This document shows, piece after piece, positions 1 through 6,350 of a DNA stretch of 36,767 nt. The notes under the pieces were generated by a model that did not search any database, was not told the DNA's origin, and saw nothing but the letters and a program-made list of their open reading frames with translations. The translations under genes were made by a program, and so were the position numbers. Origin of the DNA: an uncultured Peptostreptococcus sp. (GTDB lineage: Bacteria > Bacillota > Clostridia > Peptostreptococcales > Peptostreptococcaceae); contig CAAEUW010000053.1 of assembly GCA_900759325.1 (NCBI GenBank), positions 1-36,767 on the forward strand. Direction: 5' to 3'. Positions within the stretch are counted from its first letter, which is position 1; each line of letters opens with the position of its first letter.

Positions 1-153
1 ACTGAAGAGGTAATGAGTCTGCTTAGGTCTACTGTAAAAGACCTAAACCAGACCCTACTTATGATAACTCATGATGAAAATATAGCAAGGCAGGCAGATA
101 GGCTTATTACTATAAGTGATGGGAAAATAATAAGTGATGAAAGAAATGTATAA
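1..153 (+). CDS. ABC transporter ATP-binding protein, 3' end only
   Basis: Only the last 50 codons are in the window; the gene enters from the left edge in frame 1 and stops with TAA at 151-153. The fragment carries the switch (H-loop) motif MITHD followed by the typical ending in which the ATPase recognises that the site is occupied and ends with an 'ITISDGKI' strand. This pattern is common in LolD/MacB-type ATPases that energise export or peptide-resistance systems, which lack a long C-terminal regulatory domain. The Walker A, signature and Walker B motifs lie outside the window, so substrate and partner permease cannot be judged. The family call is firm; the subfamily is inferred from the short C-terminus. 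Confidence 0.8.
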   Translation, partial: TEEVMSLLRSTVKDLNQTLLMITHDENIARQADRLITISDGKIISDERNV

Positions 154-205
154 TTCTAGAAAGCCTAAAGAGGAACTAATTAAGCTTAAAAATAAGGAGA
201 ATACT

Positions 206-613
206 ATGGAATTTATTATTGCAGAGGAGGGTCTACCAATAAATATAGGATATCAAGGGGCAAGTATTGCCTACTATGGTAGCGAAATAGAGCTTAGCTA
301 TGAAACAGTACCACCTCATGGGGACGAAATATTTTCTGCAAGTCTACCATTATTGGGTATTAAACTTCCATTTTGGATGTATGGGAGGAATCTTATATTT
401 TTAGATGCCTACTATTTGCTTGCAGAAACAGTAAAGACTGGTAGCTGGAATCCTATTACAAGTATGCTTATCAATATTCATACGGGTGAATACGCTAGCT
501 TGGGAGATTGGTATAATAGTATATTGGTTAAGGACGAGGGAATCGAACTAGTAAATACTTTTGATAGGAAGTCTATGGTCCTAAAGGATATTAATGATCT
601 TGACTGGATATAG
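206..613 (+). CDS. Hypothetical protein, 135 aa
   Basis: I do not recognise this protein. The ATG at 206 is chosen because AAGGAG at 194-199 lies six bases upstream; a GTG at 134 in the same frame would add 24 residues and overlap the preceding ABC gene, without a comparable ribosome binding site. The product is acidic, soluble-looking, has no signal peptide or clear membrane segment, and is rich in aromatic residues (for example LPFWMYGRNLIFLDAYYLL around residues 54-72). The Trp-rich C-terminal half (SWNPIT, GDWYNS, DLDWI) resembles small immunity- or phage-type proteins in style, but this is only an impression. It lies 52 bases after the ABC ATPase gene and 34 before the next small gene, so it may belong to the same transcript. 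Confidence 0.6.
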   Translation: MEFIIAEEGLPINIGYQGASIAYYGSEIELSYETVPPHGDEIFSASLPLLGIKLPFWMYGRNLIFLDAYYLLAETVKTGSWNPITSMLINIHTGEYASLGDWYNSILVKDEGIELVNTFDRKSMVLKDINDLDWI

Positions 614-647
614 TAATAATAAAGTTATTGCATAGGGGGAATAAGTA

Positions 648-818
648 ATGTCTGATTCAACTAAAAAAATCAAGCAAGATATTGAATCTGAAAGAGTGAG
701 TCGTAGTAAGCTTGGCAGGGAAGATCTAGAGAAGCTATACCTTGATTTAGAAAAAGAGGATTTTCCTTCAGATAAGAGTATTAAATTTATAGGTGATTTG
801 ACTAATAATGTAAAATAG
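648..818 (+). CDS. Small charged hypothetical protein, 56 aa
   Basis: A short frame from ATG 648 to TAG 818, preceded by an AGGGGGA ribosome binding site at about 634-640. The product is highly charged (many Lys, Glu, Asp) with a predicted helical middle (SKLGREDLEKLYLDLEKEDF). It has no cysteine, no membrane segment and no domain that I recognise. It follows the 135-aa unknown gene by 34 bases, so the two are probably cotranscribed and could work together. Coding potential rests on the ribosome binding site, the codon pattern (AAG, GAA, AGG) and the uninterrupted frame; it is shorter than most annotation cut-offs. Confidence 0.45.
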   Translation: MSDSTKKIKQDIESERVSRSKLGREDLEKLYLDLEKEDFPSDKSIKFIGDLTNNVK

Positions 819-891
819 TGTATAGTAGTATAAATACCTAATTGATTAGTGTGTATTATTTTTATACCTAATTTGAATATCTAATGCATAC

Positions 892-930
892 ATCTAAATT
901 GTATATCTAAATTGTATATCTAAATTGTAT
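892..930. repeat. Three tandem copies of a 13-bp AT-rich unit
   Basis: The unit ATCTAAATTGTAT occurs three times without interruption (892-904, 905-917, 918-930), followed by the start of a fourth (ATC). It lies in the 252-base gap between the 56-aa gene and the GlsB-type gene. No function is evident; it could be slipped-strand expansion or a set of protein binding sites. Confidence 0.85.
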
Positions 931-1070
931 ATCATAGGGTCTTTCACTAAAGTGTATACAGGATATGTTTTTAATATGTATTTTTAATATCAATAAAGAA
1001 TGATTAGCTTATTTATATTAGGGTAAGTATATAATAATAAAAAAATAATACAGTATTAAGGAGGAATGTT

Positions 1071-1310
1071 ATGATTTGGTCATTGATTGTTGGAGGTTTT
1101 ATAGGATTCATTGCAGGTGCTATTACCAAAAAAGGTGGAGCAATGGGAATAATCGCTAATATTGTAGCCGGCTTAATAGGTTCTTCCGTTGGTCAATCAT
1201 TATTTGGCACATGGGGTCCAAGCTTAGCTGGAATGGCATTGATTCCTTCTATAATAGGTGCAGTAATTGTAGTTGCAGTGGTATCGTTTTTCTTTGGTAA
1301 AAGGGAATAA
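1071..1310 (+). CDS. GlsB/YeaQ/YmgE family stress-response membrane protein
   Basis: A 79-aa very hydrophobic protein with three predicted membrane segments (about residues 3-20, 24-43 and 53-74) and the Gly-rich pattern of the transglycosylase-associated / YmgE family (IVGGFIGFIAGAI, then ANIVAGLIGSSVGQ). Family members are small inner-membrane proteins induced by general stress; despite the family name, no enzymatic activity is established. Length is typical. The start is fixed by AAGGAGG at 1058-1064, six bases before the ATG. The following genes encode a CsbD-like protein and superoxide dismutase, which supports a stress role. Confidence 0.88.
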   Translation: MIWSLIVGGFIGFIAGAITKKGGAMGIIANIVAGLIGSSVGQSLFGTWGPSLAGMALIPSIIGAVIVVAVVSFFFGKRE

Positions 1311-1395
1311 GTACTATTTAGTTGCAATGTATAGTTAGGTATGGTTGATAAATAAGCTTATGTAATATTGGAAGATTAATAGAATACTAATCACA

Positions 1396-1425
1396 TTGAA
1401 AGCAAGTAGAAAATCAACCTATAAT
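1396..1425 (+). promoter_or_regulatory. Candidate sigma-A-type promoter for the CsbD/SOD unit
   Basis: TTGAAA at 1396-1401 and TATAAT at 1420-1425, separated by 18 bases. Transcription would start only a few bases before the ribosome binding site of the csbD-like gene (AAAGGAG, about 1434-1440), so the 5' leader would be very short. Inferred from consensus only. Confidence 0.55.
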
Positions 1426-1448
1426 AAAATAATAAAGGAGATGTTATT

Positions 1449-1682
1449 ATGACAACAGAAGAAAAGATCAATAAAGCAAAAGGTGCAGTAAAAGAAGGCC
1501 TAGGAAAACTAGTAGGTGATAAGCAACTGGAAAAAGAGGGTGCTACAGAGAAAACAGCTGCAAAACTTAAGGATGTTGTAGAAGATGTTAAGGGTGCTGT
1601 GGAAGATGTTGTAGAAGATGTTAAGGGTGCTGTAGAGGGTACAATTGATGGTATCAAAAATGTTGTAAACAAAGAAAAATAA
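1449..1682 (+). CDS. CsbD family stress protein
   Basis: A 77-aa Lys/Glu/Ala/Val-rich hydrophilic protein. The N-terminal part fits the CsbD-like family (MTTEEKINKAKGAVKEGLGK, then GDKQLEKEGATEK), a general-stress group whose molecular function is unknown. The C-terminal part departs from the usual form: an 11-residue block, DVVEDVKGAVE, occurs twice in tandem (about residues 42-63) before VEGTIDGIKNVVN. The whole protein should be an extended amphipathic helix, similar in style to LEA or apolipoprotein-like repeats. The start has AAAGGAG nine bases upstream. A likely promoter sits just before it, and sodA follows after 45 bases. Confidence 0.82.
   Translation: MTTEEKINKAKGAVKEGLGKLVGDKQLEKEGATEKTAAKLKDVVEDVKGAVEDVVEDVKGAVEGTIDGIKNVVNKEK
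1572..1637 (+). repeat. In-frame 33-bp tandem duplication inside the csbD-like gene
   Basis: Bases 1572-1604 and 1605-1637 are nearly identical (differing at the last few positions) and each encodes DVVEDVKGAVE. Being a multiple of three, the duplication lengthens the helix without breaking the frame. Confidence 0.9.
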
Positions 1683-1727
1683 TAGACGTAAAAACTTAGT
1701 GATTAAGCATTAATCAAGGAGGAGTTT

Positions 1728-2351
1728 ATGTTTGAACAAGTAAAATTGGATTACAATTATTATGATCTGGAGCCCTATATTGATACCCTAACAATGGAAA
1801 CTCATTATGGAAAGCATCATGCATCATATACTAAAAATTTTAATGAAGCAGTGGAAAAGGCTGGACTCTTCGGTAAGACAGTTGAGGAGATACTTTCCAC
1901 ACTTAACAACATACCTGATGTAGATTTAAGAACTTCTTTACAGAATAATGGCGGTGGTTATTATAACCATAACCTATATTTTTCTATTATGGGTCCTAAA
2001 AAGGATACAAAAGCAAGTTCAATATTAGAAGAAGCGATTAAAAGAGATTTTGGATCTTTTGAAAATTTGATAGAAACTTTGCAGAGCTTGGCTCTGGGAC
2101 AGTTTGGGTCAGGATGGGCATTCCTTTCAGTGGATAAGAATGGAAAGCTATACGCTACTAAGTCTCCAAATCAGGATAATCCATTTATGGAAGAAGGGGC
2201 TCATACACCTATATTATGTATAGATGTATGGGAGCATGCATATTATCTTCAATATAAGAATTTAAGAGGAGATTATATAAAGAATTTTTTAAGCATTTTG
2301 GATTGGGAAAAAGTAAGTGAAAATTATAAAAATGTAATTGACTCCAAATAG
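1728..2351 (+). CDS. sodA: Superoxide dismutase, Mn-type (Fe/Mn family)
   Basis: A 207-aa cytoplasmic enzyme that converts superoxide to oxygen and hydrogen peroxide. All four metal ligands are visible: His26 (THYGKHH), His81 (YYNHNLYF), Asp166 and His170 (DVWEHAYY). Gly in the NNGGG segment before His81, together with Gln149 in NQDNP, follows the Mn-preferring pattern; Fe-type enzymes normally carry the active-site Gln in the earlier segment. Metal choice is therefore predicted Mn, although cambialistic behaviour cannot be excluded. Length is normal. The ATG is preceded by AAGGAGGA. It follows the csbD-like gene by 45 bases and is followed by a terminator, so it probably ends a short stress transcript. 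Confidence 0.93.
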   Translation: MFEQVKLDYNYYDLEPYIDTLTMETHYGKHHASYTKNFNEAVEKAGLFGKTVEEILSTLNNIPDVDLRTSLQNNGGGYYNHNLYFSIMGPKKDTKASSILEEAIKRDFGSFENLIETLQSLALGQFGSGWAFLSVDKNGKLYATKSPNQDNPFMEEGAHTPILCIDVWEHAYYLQYKNLRGDYIKNFLSILDWEKVSENYKNVIDSK

Positions 2352-2380
2352 TATATATTTAATTTAAAATATTCTTAATG

Positions 2381-2434
2381 AAAGTGTAGTTGCAAAGCTG
2401 GACATCTGCTCGAGTTTTAAAGCTACACTTTTTT
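2381..2434 (+). terminator. Intrinsic terminator after sodA
   Basis: AAAGTGTAG at 2381-2389 pairs with CTACACTTT at 2423-2431, and the stem runs into a T-run (to 2434). The loop is long (33 bases) and may fold further. Confidence 0.65.
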
Positions 2435-2501
2435 ACTTTAATAATAAATATAGTCTATTTTACCTAGTAAATAGATTTATGTAGTAAATAGGAGAAATTG
2501 A

Positions 2502-3743
2502 ATGGTAAAACGAATTTTTAATATAGCATTGGCCTATGTGGGGGTTGTTATTGGTGCAGGGCTATCCTCAGGTCAGGATTTAATGCAATACTTTGTAGGT
2601 TTTGGTAAATGGGGTATTATTGGTACTATTGTTCTTGGTATAATAAGTGTTATCTTTGGTAAGATAATAATTACACTAGGCAGTTATTACAGATCAAATG
2701 ATCACTATGAAGTACTTTCACAAATCGCAGGACCTATTACTAATAAAATACTAGATATTGCTCTAATTATTTCATGTTTTGTTGTCGGTTTTGTCATGAT
2801 AGCAGGTGCAGGGTCAAACCTCAATCAACAATTTGGTTTACCTTTTTGGTTGGGGGGATTAATATGTGCATTGTTAGTAATCTTTGTTAGTTTTCTTGAT
2901 TTTGAAAAGATAACAAATGTTCTTGGTATATTCACACCATTGGTTTTCATCATGATAATGATTATGGGGGCGTATACTTTTATAGGTCGTAGCTTTAATT
3001 TTGAGGAACTAGAGGCAATTTCAAGCACAATTTCATCACCGATGCCAAATGTATGGATTTCCTTACTTAACTACTTTGCATTAACTGCCATGACAGGTGT
3101 ATCAATGGCCTTTGTATTGGGTGGATCCATAATGAGAATAGGGGTAGCTGAAAAAAGTGGGACCCTGGGTGGTCTAGTAGTTAGTATTATAATTACAGTT
3201 ACAACATGTATCCTATATGCCAATGTAAAGCTTGTATCAACGGTTGATATTCCAATGTTGGCTATTGCTAAGAAGATTCATCCTATTTTTTCACTAGTAT
3301 ACGCTCTTATCATATTTGGGCTAATTTTTAACACTGCTTTTAGCTTGTTTTATGCCCTAGCAAAGAGATTTTCTTCCAATAAGCCTAAAAGATTCTATCC
3401 AATTATGATAGTTACTGTGGCTGTAGGGTATGGATTATCTTTTATGGGGTTTAAGGAATTGGTATCGATTATGTATCCCTTGCTAGGCTATATAGGTTTT
3501 CTTATGTTGATTATATTGGCCCTTGCATGGATAAAGGAGAGGACTAATATTAAGAGCGAGAAGTATTTAAGACGTAAAATGATTAGGTTAATTTCTAAAA
3601 AGTATGATGATGAGCAAGAATATACTAAGAAAGATAAAGAAAAATTTAATCAGCTAGGAGAAGATTCAATAGTTGATGCGCAAGATATTAAGAGTGATAT
3701 TAAAGAATTGCTTAAAGATGAGTTATCTGAAAATAATAAATGA
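2502..3743 (+). CDS. YkvI-type membrane transporter (APC-like)
   Basis: A 413-aa polytopic membrane protein with about ten predicted segments and a charged cytoplasmic tail from about residue 345. The N-terminal segment (ALAYVGVVIGAGLSSGQDLM) carries the unwound 'GAGLSSG'-style helix typical of APC/LeuT-fold carriers and of the YkvI family (COG3949), which is described as uncharacterised and distantly related to branched-chain amino acid or amino-acid carriers. Substrate is unknown. The Lys/Asp/Glu-rich C-terminal extension (about 70 residues) seems longer than in plain carriers. It overlaps the next gene by four bases (ATGA), implying coupled translation. Confidence 0.82.
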   Translation: MVKRIFNIALAYVGVVIGAGLSSGQDLMQYFVGFGKWGIIGTIVLGIISVIFGKIIITLGSYYRSNDHYEVLSQIAGPITNKILDIALIISCFVVGFVMIAGAGSNLNQQFGLPFWLGGLICALLVIFVSFLDFEKITNVLGIFTPLVFIMIMIMGAYTFIGRSFNFEELEAISSTISSPMPNVWISLLNYFALTAMTGVSMAFVLGGSIMRIGVAEKSGTLGGLVVSIIITVTTCILYANVKLVSTVDIPMLAIAKKIHPIFSLVYALIIFGLIFNTAFSLFYALAKRFSSNKPKRFYPIMIVTVAVGYGLSFMGFKELVSIMYPLLGYIGFLMLIILALAWIKERTNIKSEKYLRRKMIRLISKKYDDEQEYTKKDKEKFNQLGEDSIVDAQDIKSDIKELLKDELSENNK

Positions 3744-4312
3744 CAGGCATGCTAAATAAGGTAGGTGTAAAAATGGAATTAGATACTTTACAAGATGAAC
3801 CAAGACTTATCTTGACATATCCTCATAGGTTAAAATTTAATAGAGTAGCCTTTGTTTTCATGATATTGTTAACTCTAATTGTTTTATGGATACTAATACA
3901 GCTTACGACCTATAATACTGGTTTTTCAGGTAAAGTCATAGTGACGATAGTGCTGATTGTACTACCGTTACTTATGTGGTTTATTGCTTATTACAACTAC
4001 TTAAATGGTGTAAAATTGGAACTTTATGGTAATAATTTGATTAAATATTACACCTATGGAAGCAGGGGCAATAGTATATTACATTTTAAATTTCAAGCCG
4101 AAGATATAGGAAATATAAAAATTAATAAGTATCCCTTCAATTGTGTGAAGCTGACCATAATAATTAAAAATCCGATTTTTTGTGGTTTACACGAGAAGAA
4201 GTTAAATAAGCCAAGTAGGGTGACCATTATCGTAGCTAGAGAAAAGGCAGACTTATTTATGCAAGAGATGAAGGGGCCAAACTTAATGTTCAAGGACCAA
4301 AATCAGATGTAA
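3740..4312 (+). CDS. Two-helix membrane protein of unknown function
   Basis: A 190-aa protein that I do not recognise. Two adjacent hydrophobic helices (about residues 37-57 and 66-85) follow a short cytoplasmic N-terminus; the remaining C-terminal half is soluble and beta-rich (GVKLELYGNNLIKYYTYG, then VKLTIIIKN), a layout seen in small membrane-anchored PH-like proteins. The ATG at 3740 overlaps the YkvI stop by four bases. An in-frame ATG at 3773 has a better ribosome binding site (AGGTG at 3763-3767), giving 179 aa; the true start may be that one. The overlap suggests the protein acts with the YkvI-type carrier, perhaps as an accessory subunit, but this is inference. Confidence 0.65.
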   Translation: MTGMLNKVGVKMELDTLQDEPRLILTYPHRLKFNRVAFVFMILLTLIVLWILIQLTTYNTGFSGKVIVTIVLIVLPLLMWFIAYYNYLNGVKLELYGNNLIKYYTYGSRGNSILHFKFQAEDIGNIKINKYPFNCVKLTIIIKNPIFCGLHEKKLNKPSRVTIIVAREKADLFMQEMKGPNLMFKDQNQM

Positions 4313-4405
4313 CTGATTTACCTAAGAAGTAATTTATAAAAATTTTATAAAAGTATATCTTAGAGTACAAGTCCCACTTAATATAATTGAAAATATTGAT
4401 ATTAG

Positions 4406-4439
4406 AAACAGTAAATCAAAAAAGGTTTGCTGTTTTTTT
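4406..4439 (+). terminator. Intrinsic terminator
   Basis: AAACAGTAAA at 4406-4415 pairs with TTTGCTGTTT at 4426-4435 (one G-U pair) around a ten-base loop, followed by a T-run to 4439. It ends the YkvI transcript and insulates the repair operon. Confidence 0.75.
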
Positions 4440-4607
4440 CTACTAAACTTAAAAATAAAAGCGTCTATAAATATAAAAAAATGCCAGACAAAAGAATTCA
4501 TGAGAAAATAAAATGGACATCAAAACAATATCTAGCTAGCTCCAAAAGTAGTTTTGCCGAAAGATAGGTTTGGGCACCAGAGAAAAATAATTCAAGCAAA
4601 AATATGA

Positions 4608-4618
4608 TATAATATAAT
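4608..4618 (+). promoter_or_regulatory. Candidate -10 boxes for the repair operon
   Basis: Two overlapping TATAAT hexamers (4608-4613 and 4613-4618) lie 50-60 bases before the first repair gene. The matching -35 region (TTCAAG near 4591) is weak, so only the -10 element is convincing. Confidence 0.4.
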
Positions 4619-4667
4619 CAGGAAAGTTAAACTATTTTCACCAATATATAGGTTAGGGAGACCGGTT

Positions 4668-6350
4668 ATGACACTAGATAAAAAAGACTTCAAAATGAAC
4701 ATGAGTAGAGATAAATTTAATATGCTAGCGACTTTTACAGGGGACAAGTACCTCTTCTGCCAAAGCTCTTTGGCCCAGGCTGTTTTGATAGATAGGCTGA
4801 GGTCAAATTTTTGTGGTGCCTACCACGAAAAAATAAATATAACAAGTGTTCAAGCCTACATAGTTAACCAGGTCAACCTATTTTGGCCACTTATTGGTGA
4901 GGGGGTTAAGCCAAATACCCTGTCGCGTTTAGCTAGTATCTTTTTATTAAATAAAATAATAGGTGACAGGAGGTATTTTGATGGATACTTTCAGGGCTTA
5001 AACTCAAATAATTTAAATATTGCCAACCAAATTTACGGGGCTATGATTGAGGCCAGTATGAGGTCTATACCTCAAGAGGCCATAGCCCATAGGATTTCAA
5101 GGTTCAAGACTTCAAGGTCTAACAGGCATATATTTGATGATATGAAGAATGTAATAGTTGAATACAGGTCAATAATGGATAGGTTGTGCCTATATGATTT
5201 ACCGGCCTTAGTGGATAAGTATTATAGGGACTTAGCAGTAAATGATAGGTATATAGACCTTACATCAAGTAATAAACTTGCAAACCTAGAGGACTTACTT
5301 GGTGGAGTTGAAAAGGCCCAAAACCTGGTCAAGCCAGGTGGGAAAAAAGAAGACATCCATTTTGATACCTACTATGATATGTATATAGGTCTTATAAACA
5401 CACTAGAAGATATTGTCAACCAGGATAAGATAAGTCCTGGTAGAATAGGAGTTATAGTACCTAATAAGAGGCTTTTAACGGATACAGATTTGGATAAGAT
5501 AGGTAGTGCCTTGGGGCATAGGGTAAGGTATGTACCAGAGAGTGAGACTATTACGAGGACTCGAATAGGAAATCTTGTCTTTAGTGCCCTGGCTATCTAT
5601 AGAGACTTGGAATTTATTTTAAGCCAGGAGGACAAGCTGGAATTATTAAGAGTTTTTAATCCAGGCAAAACGTATATATATCTAGCGAGAAATATAGAAA
5701 AACTTATGGTGGATATCCGAAAGGCCCTGTCTATCGATACATATGGCCAGGTACCTGACCAGGAGTTTGCGAAAAAATTCTTTAAAGACTACCTAATGGA
5801 GGCTGGTGTAGATGACCATGATATGCTAGTAGTAAGTGGTTTCTGCGACCATTTAAAGGACCTAAATATACTGACAGAGGCTTGTGACAAGGTAGAATTT
5901 ATATCTATTAGTGATGAGGCAAGGTTAGGATTTTTGAAGGAATATTCAAGTATTTTTCCAGGAAATATGACTAAAATGGAGCTTGCCTTTATGGATAATA
6001 TCTTAGTCATGACCTTGGATGAATATAAATTTTTAGCTGGGGATAGGGACCACCTATTGGTCTTTGATGCAGACTCAAAGGCCTATATCAGAGGGGTGGA
6101 AAGTAACCTTGATACAGATCTGGCCTATATGGAGGATAGCCTTTTAACCAATATTGACGACACTAACCTAGACCAGATTTACAGGGACTTGGAAGTAGAC
6201 AAGAACAAGACCTATATGAAGGACTTATGGTCAACTAGGAAATTTTTGGGTGAGGGGTCTTTGGAAGACCTGAATATTTACCTACTATATTCAGACCTGG
6301 CTATAAATGGATATGATCACTTGGGAGACAGGAGGCTACTATGGACATAG
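4668..6350 (+). CDS. Unknown 560-aa protein heading the repair operon; possible inactive helicase-like subunit
   Basis: I do not recognise a named family. There is no Walker A, no DExx box and no nuclease DxK motif, so it is unlikely to be an enzyme alone. Two stretches recall the frame of SF1 helicases: a helical segment ending in DLPALVDKYYRDL (about residues 178-190), where UvrD has its 'DYDDLL' region, and GRIGVIVPNKRLLTDTDL (about 261-278) followed by VRYVPESETITRT, where UvrD/AddB have the 'hAVLVR...' strand of domain 2A. A decayed helicase scaffold like RecC or the AddB helicase half is therefore the best guess. The reading frame overlaps the downstream helicase gene by ten bases, so the two are translated together and probably form a complex. 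Codon use (AGG, CTA) matches addAB. Confidence 0.6.
   Translation: MTLDKKDFKMNMSRDKFNMLATFTGDKYLFCQSSLAQAVLIDRLRSNFCGAYHEKINITSVQAYIVNQVNLFWPLIGEGVKPNTLSRLASIFLLNKIIGDRRYFDGYFQGLNSNNLNIANQIYGAMIEASMRSIPQEAIAHRISRFKTSRSNRHIFDDMKNVIVEYRSIMDRLCLYDLPALVDKYYRDLAVNDRYIDLTSSNKLANLEDLLGGVEKAQNLVKPGGKKEDIHFDTYYDMYIGLINTLEDIVNQDKISPGRIGVIVPNKRLLTDTDLDKIGSALGHRVRYVPESETITRTRIGNLVFSALAIYRDLEFILSQEDKLELLRVFNPGKTYIYLARNIEKLMVDIRKALSIDTYGQVPDQEFAKKFFKDYLMEAGVDDHDMLVVSGFCDHLKDLNILTEACDKVEFISISDEARLGFLKEYSSIFPGNMTKMELAFMDNILVMTLDEYKFLAGDRDHLLVFDADSKAYIRGVESNLDTDLAYMEDSLLTNIDDTNLDQIYRDLEVDKNKTYMKDLWSTRKFLGEGSLEDLNIYLLYSDLAINGYDHLGDRRLLWT

Larger units (their letters stand above)
4313..4667. other. 355-base intergenic region
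   Basis: It holds a terminator for the YkvI unit (4406-4439) and TATAAT-like boxes near 4608-4618 before the repair operon. Between about 4440 and 4600 I see only AT-rich sequence and a 28-codon frame (4481-4567) without a ribosome binding site, which I do not call a gene. Confidence 0.6.

Noticed and set aside
4481..4567. A 28-codon frame before the repair operon
   Set aside because: No ribosome binding site, poly-A before the ATG and no recognisable product.
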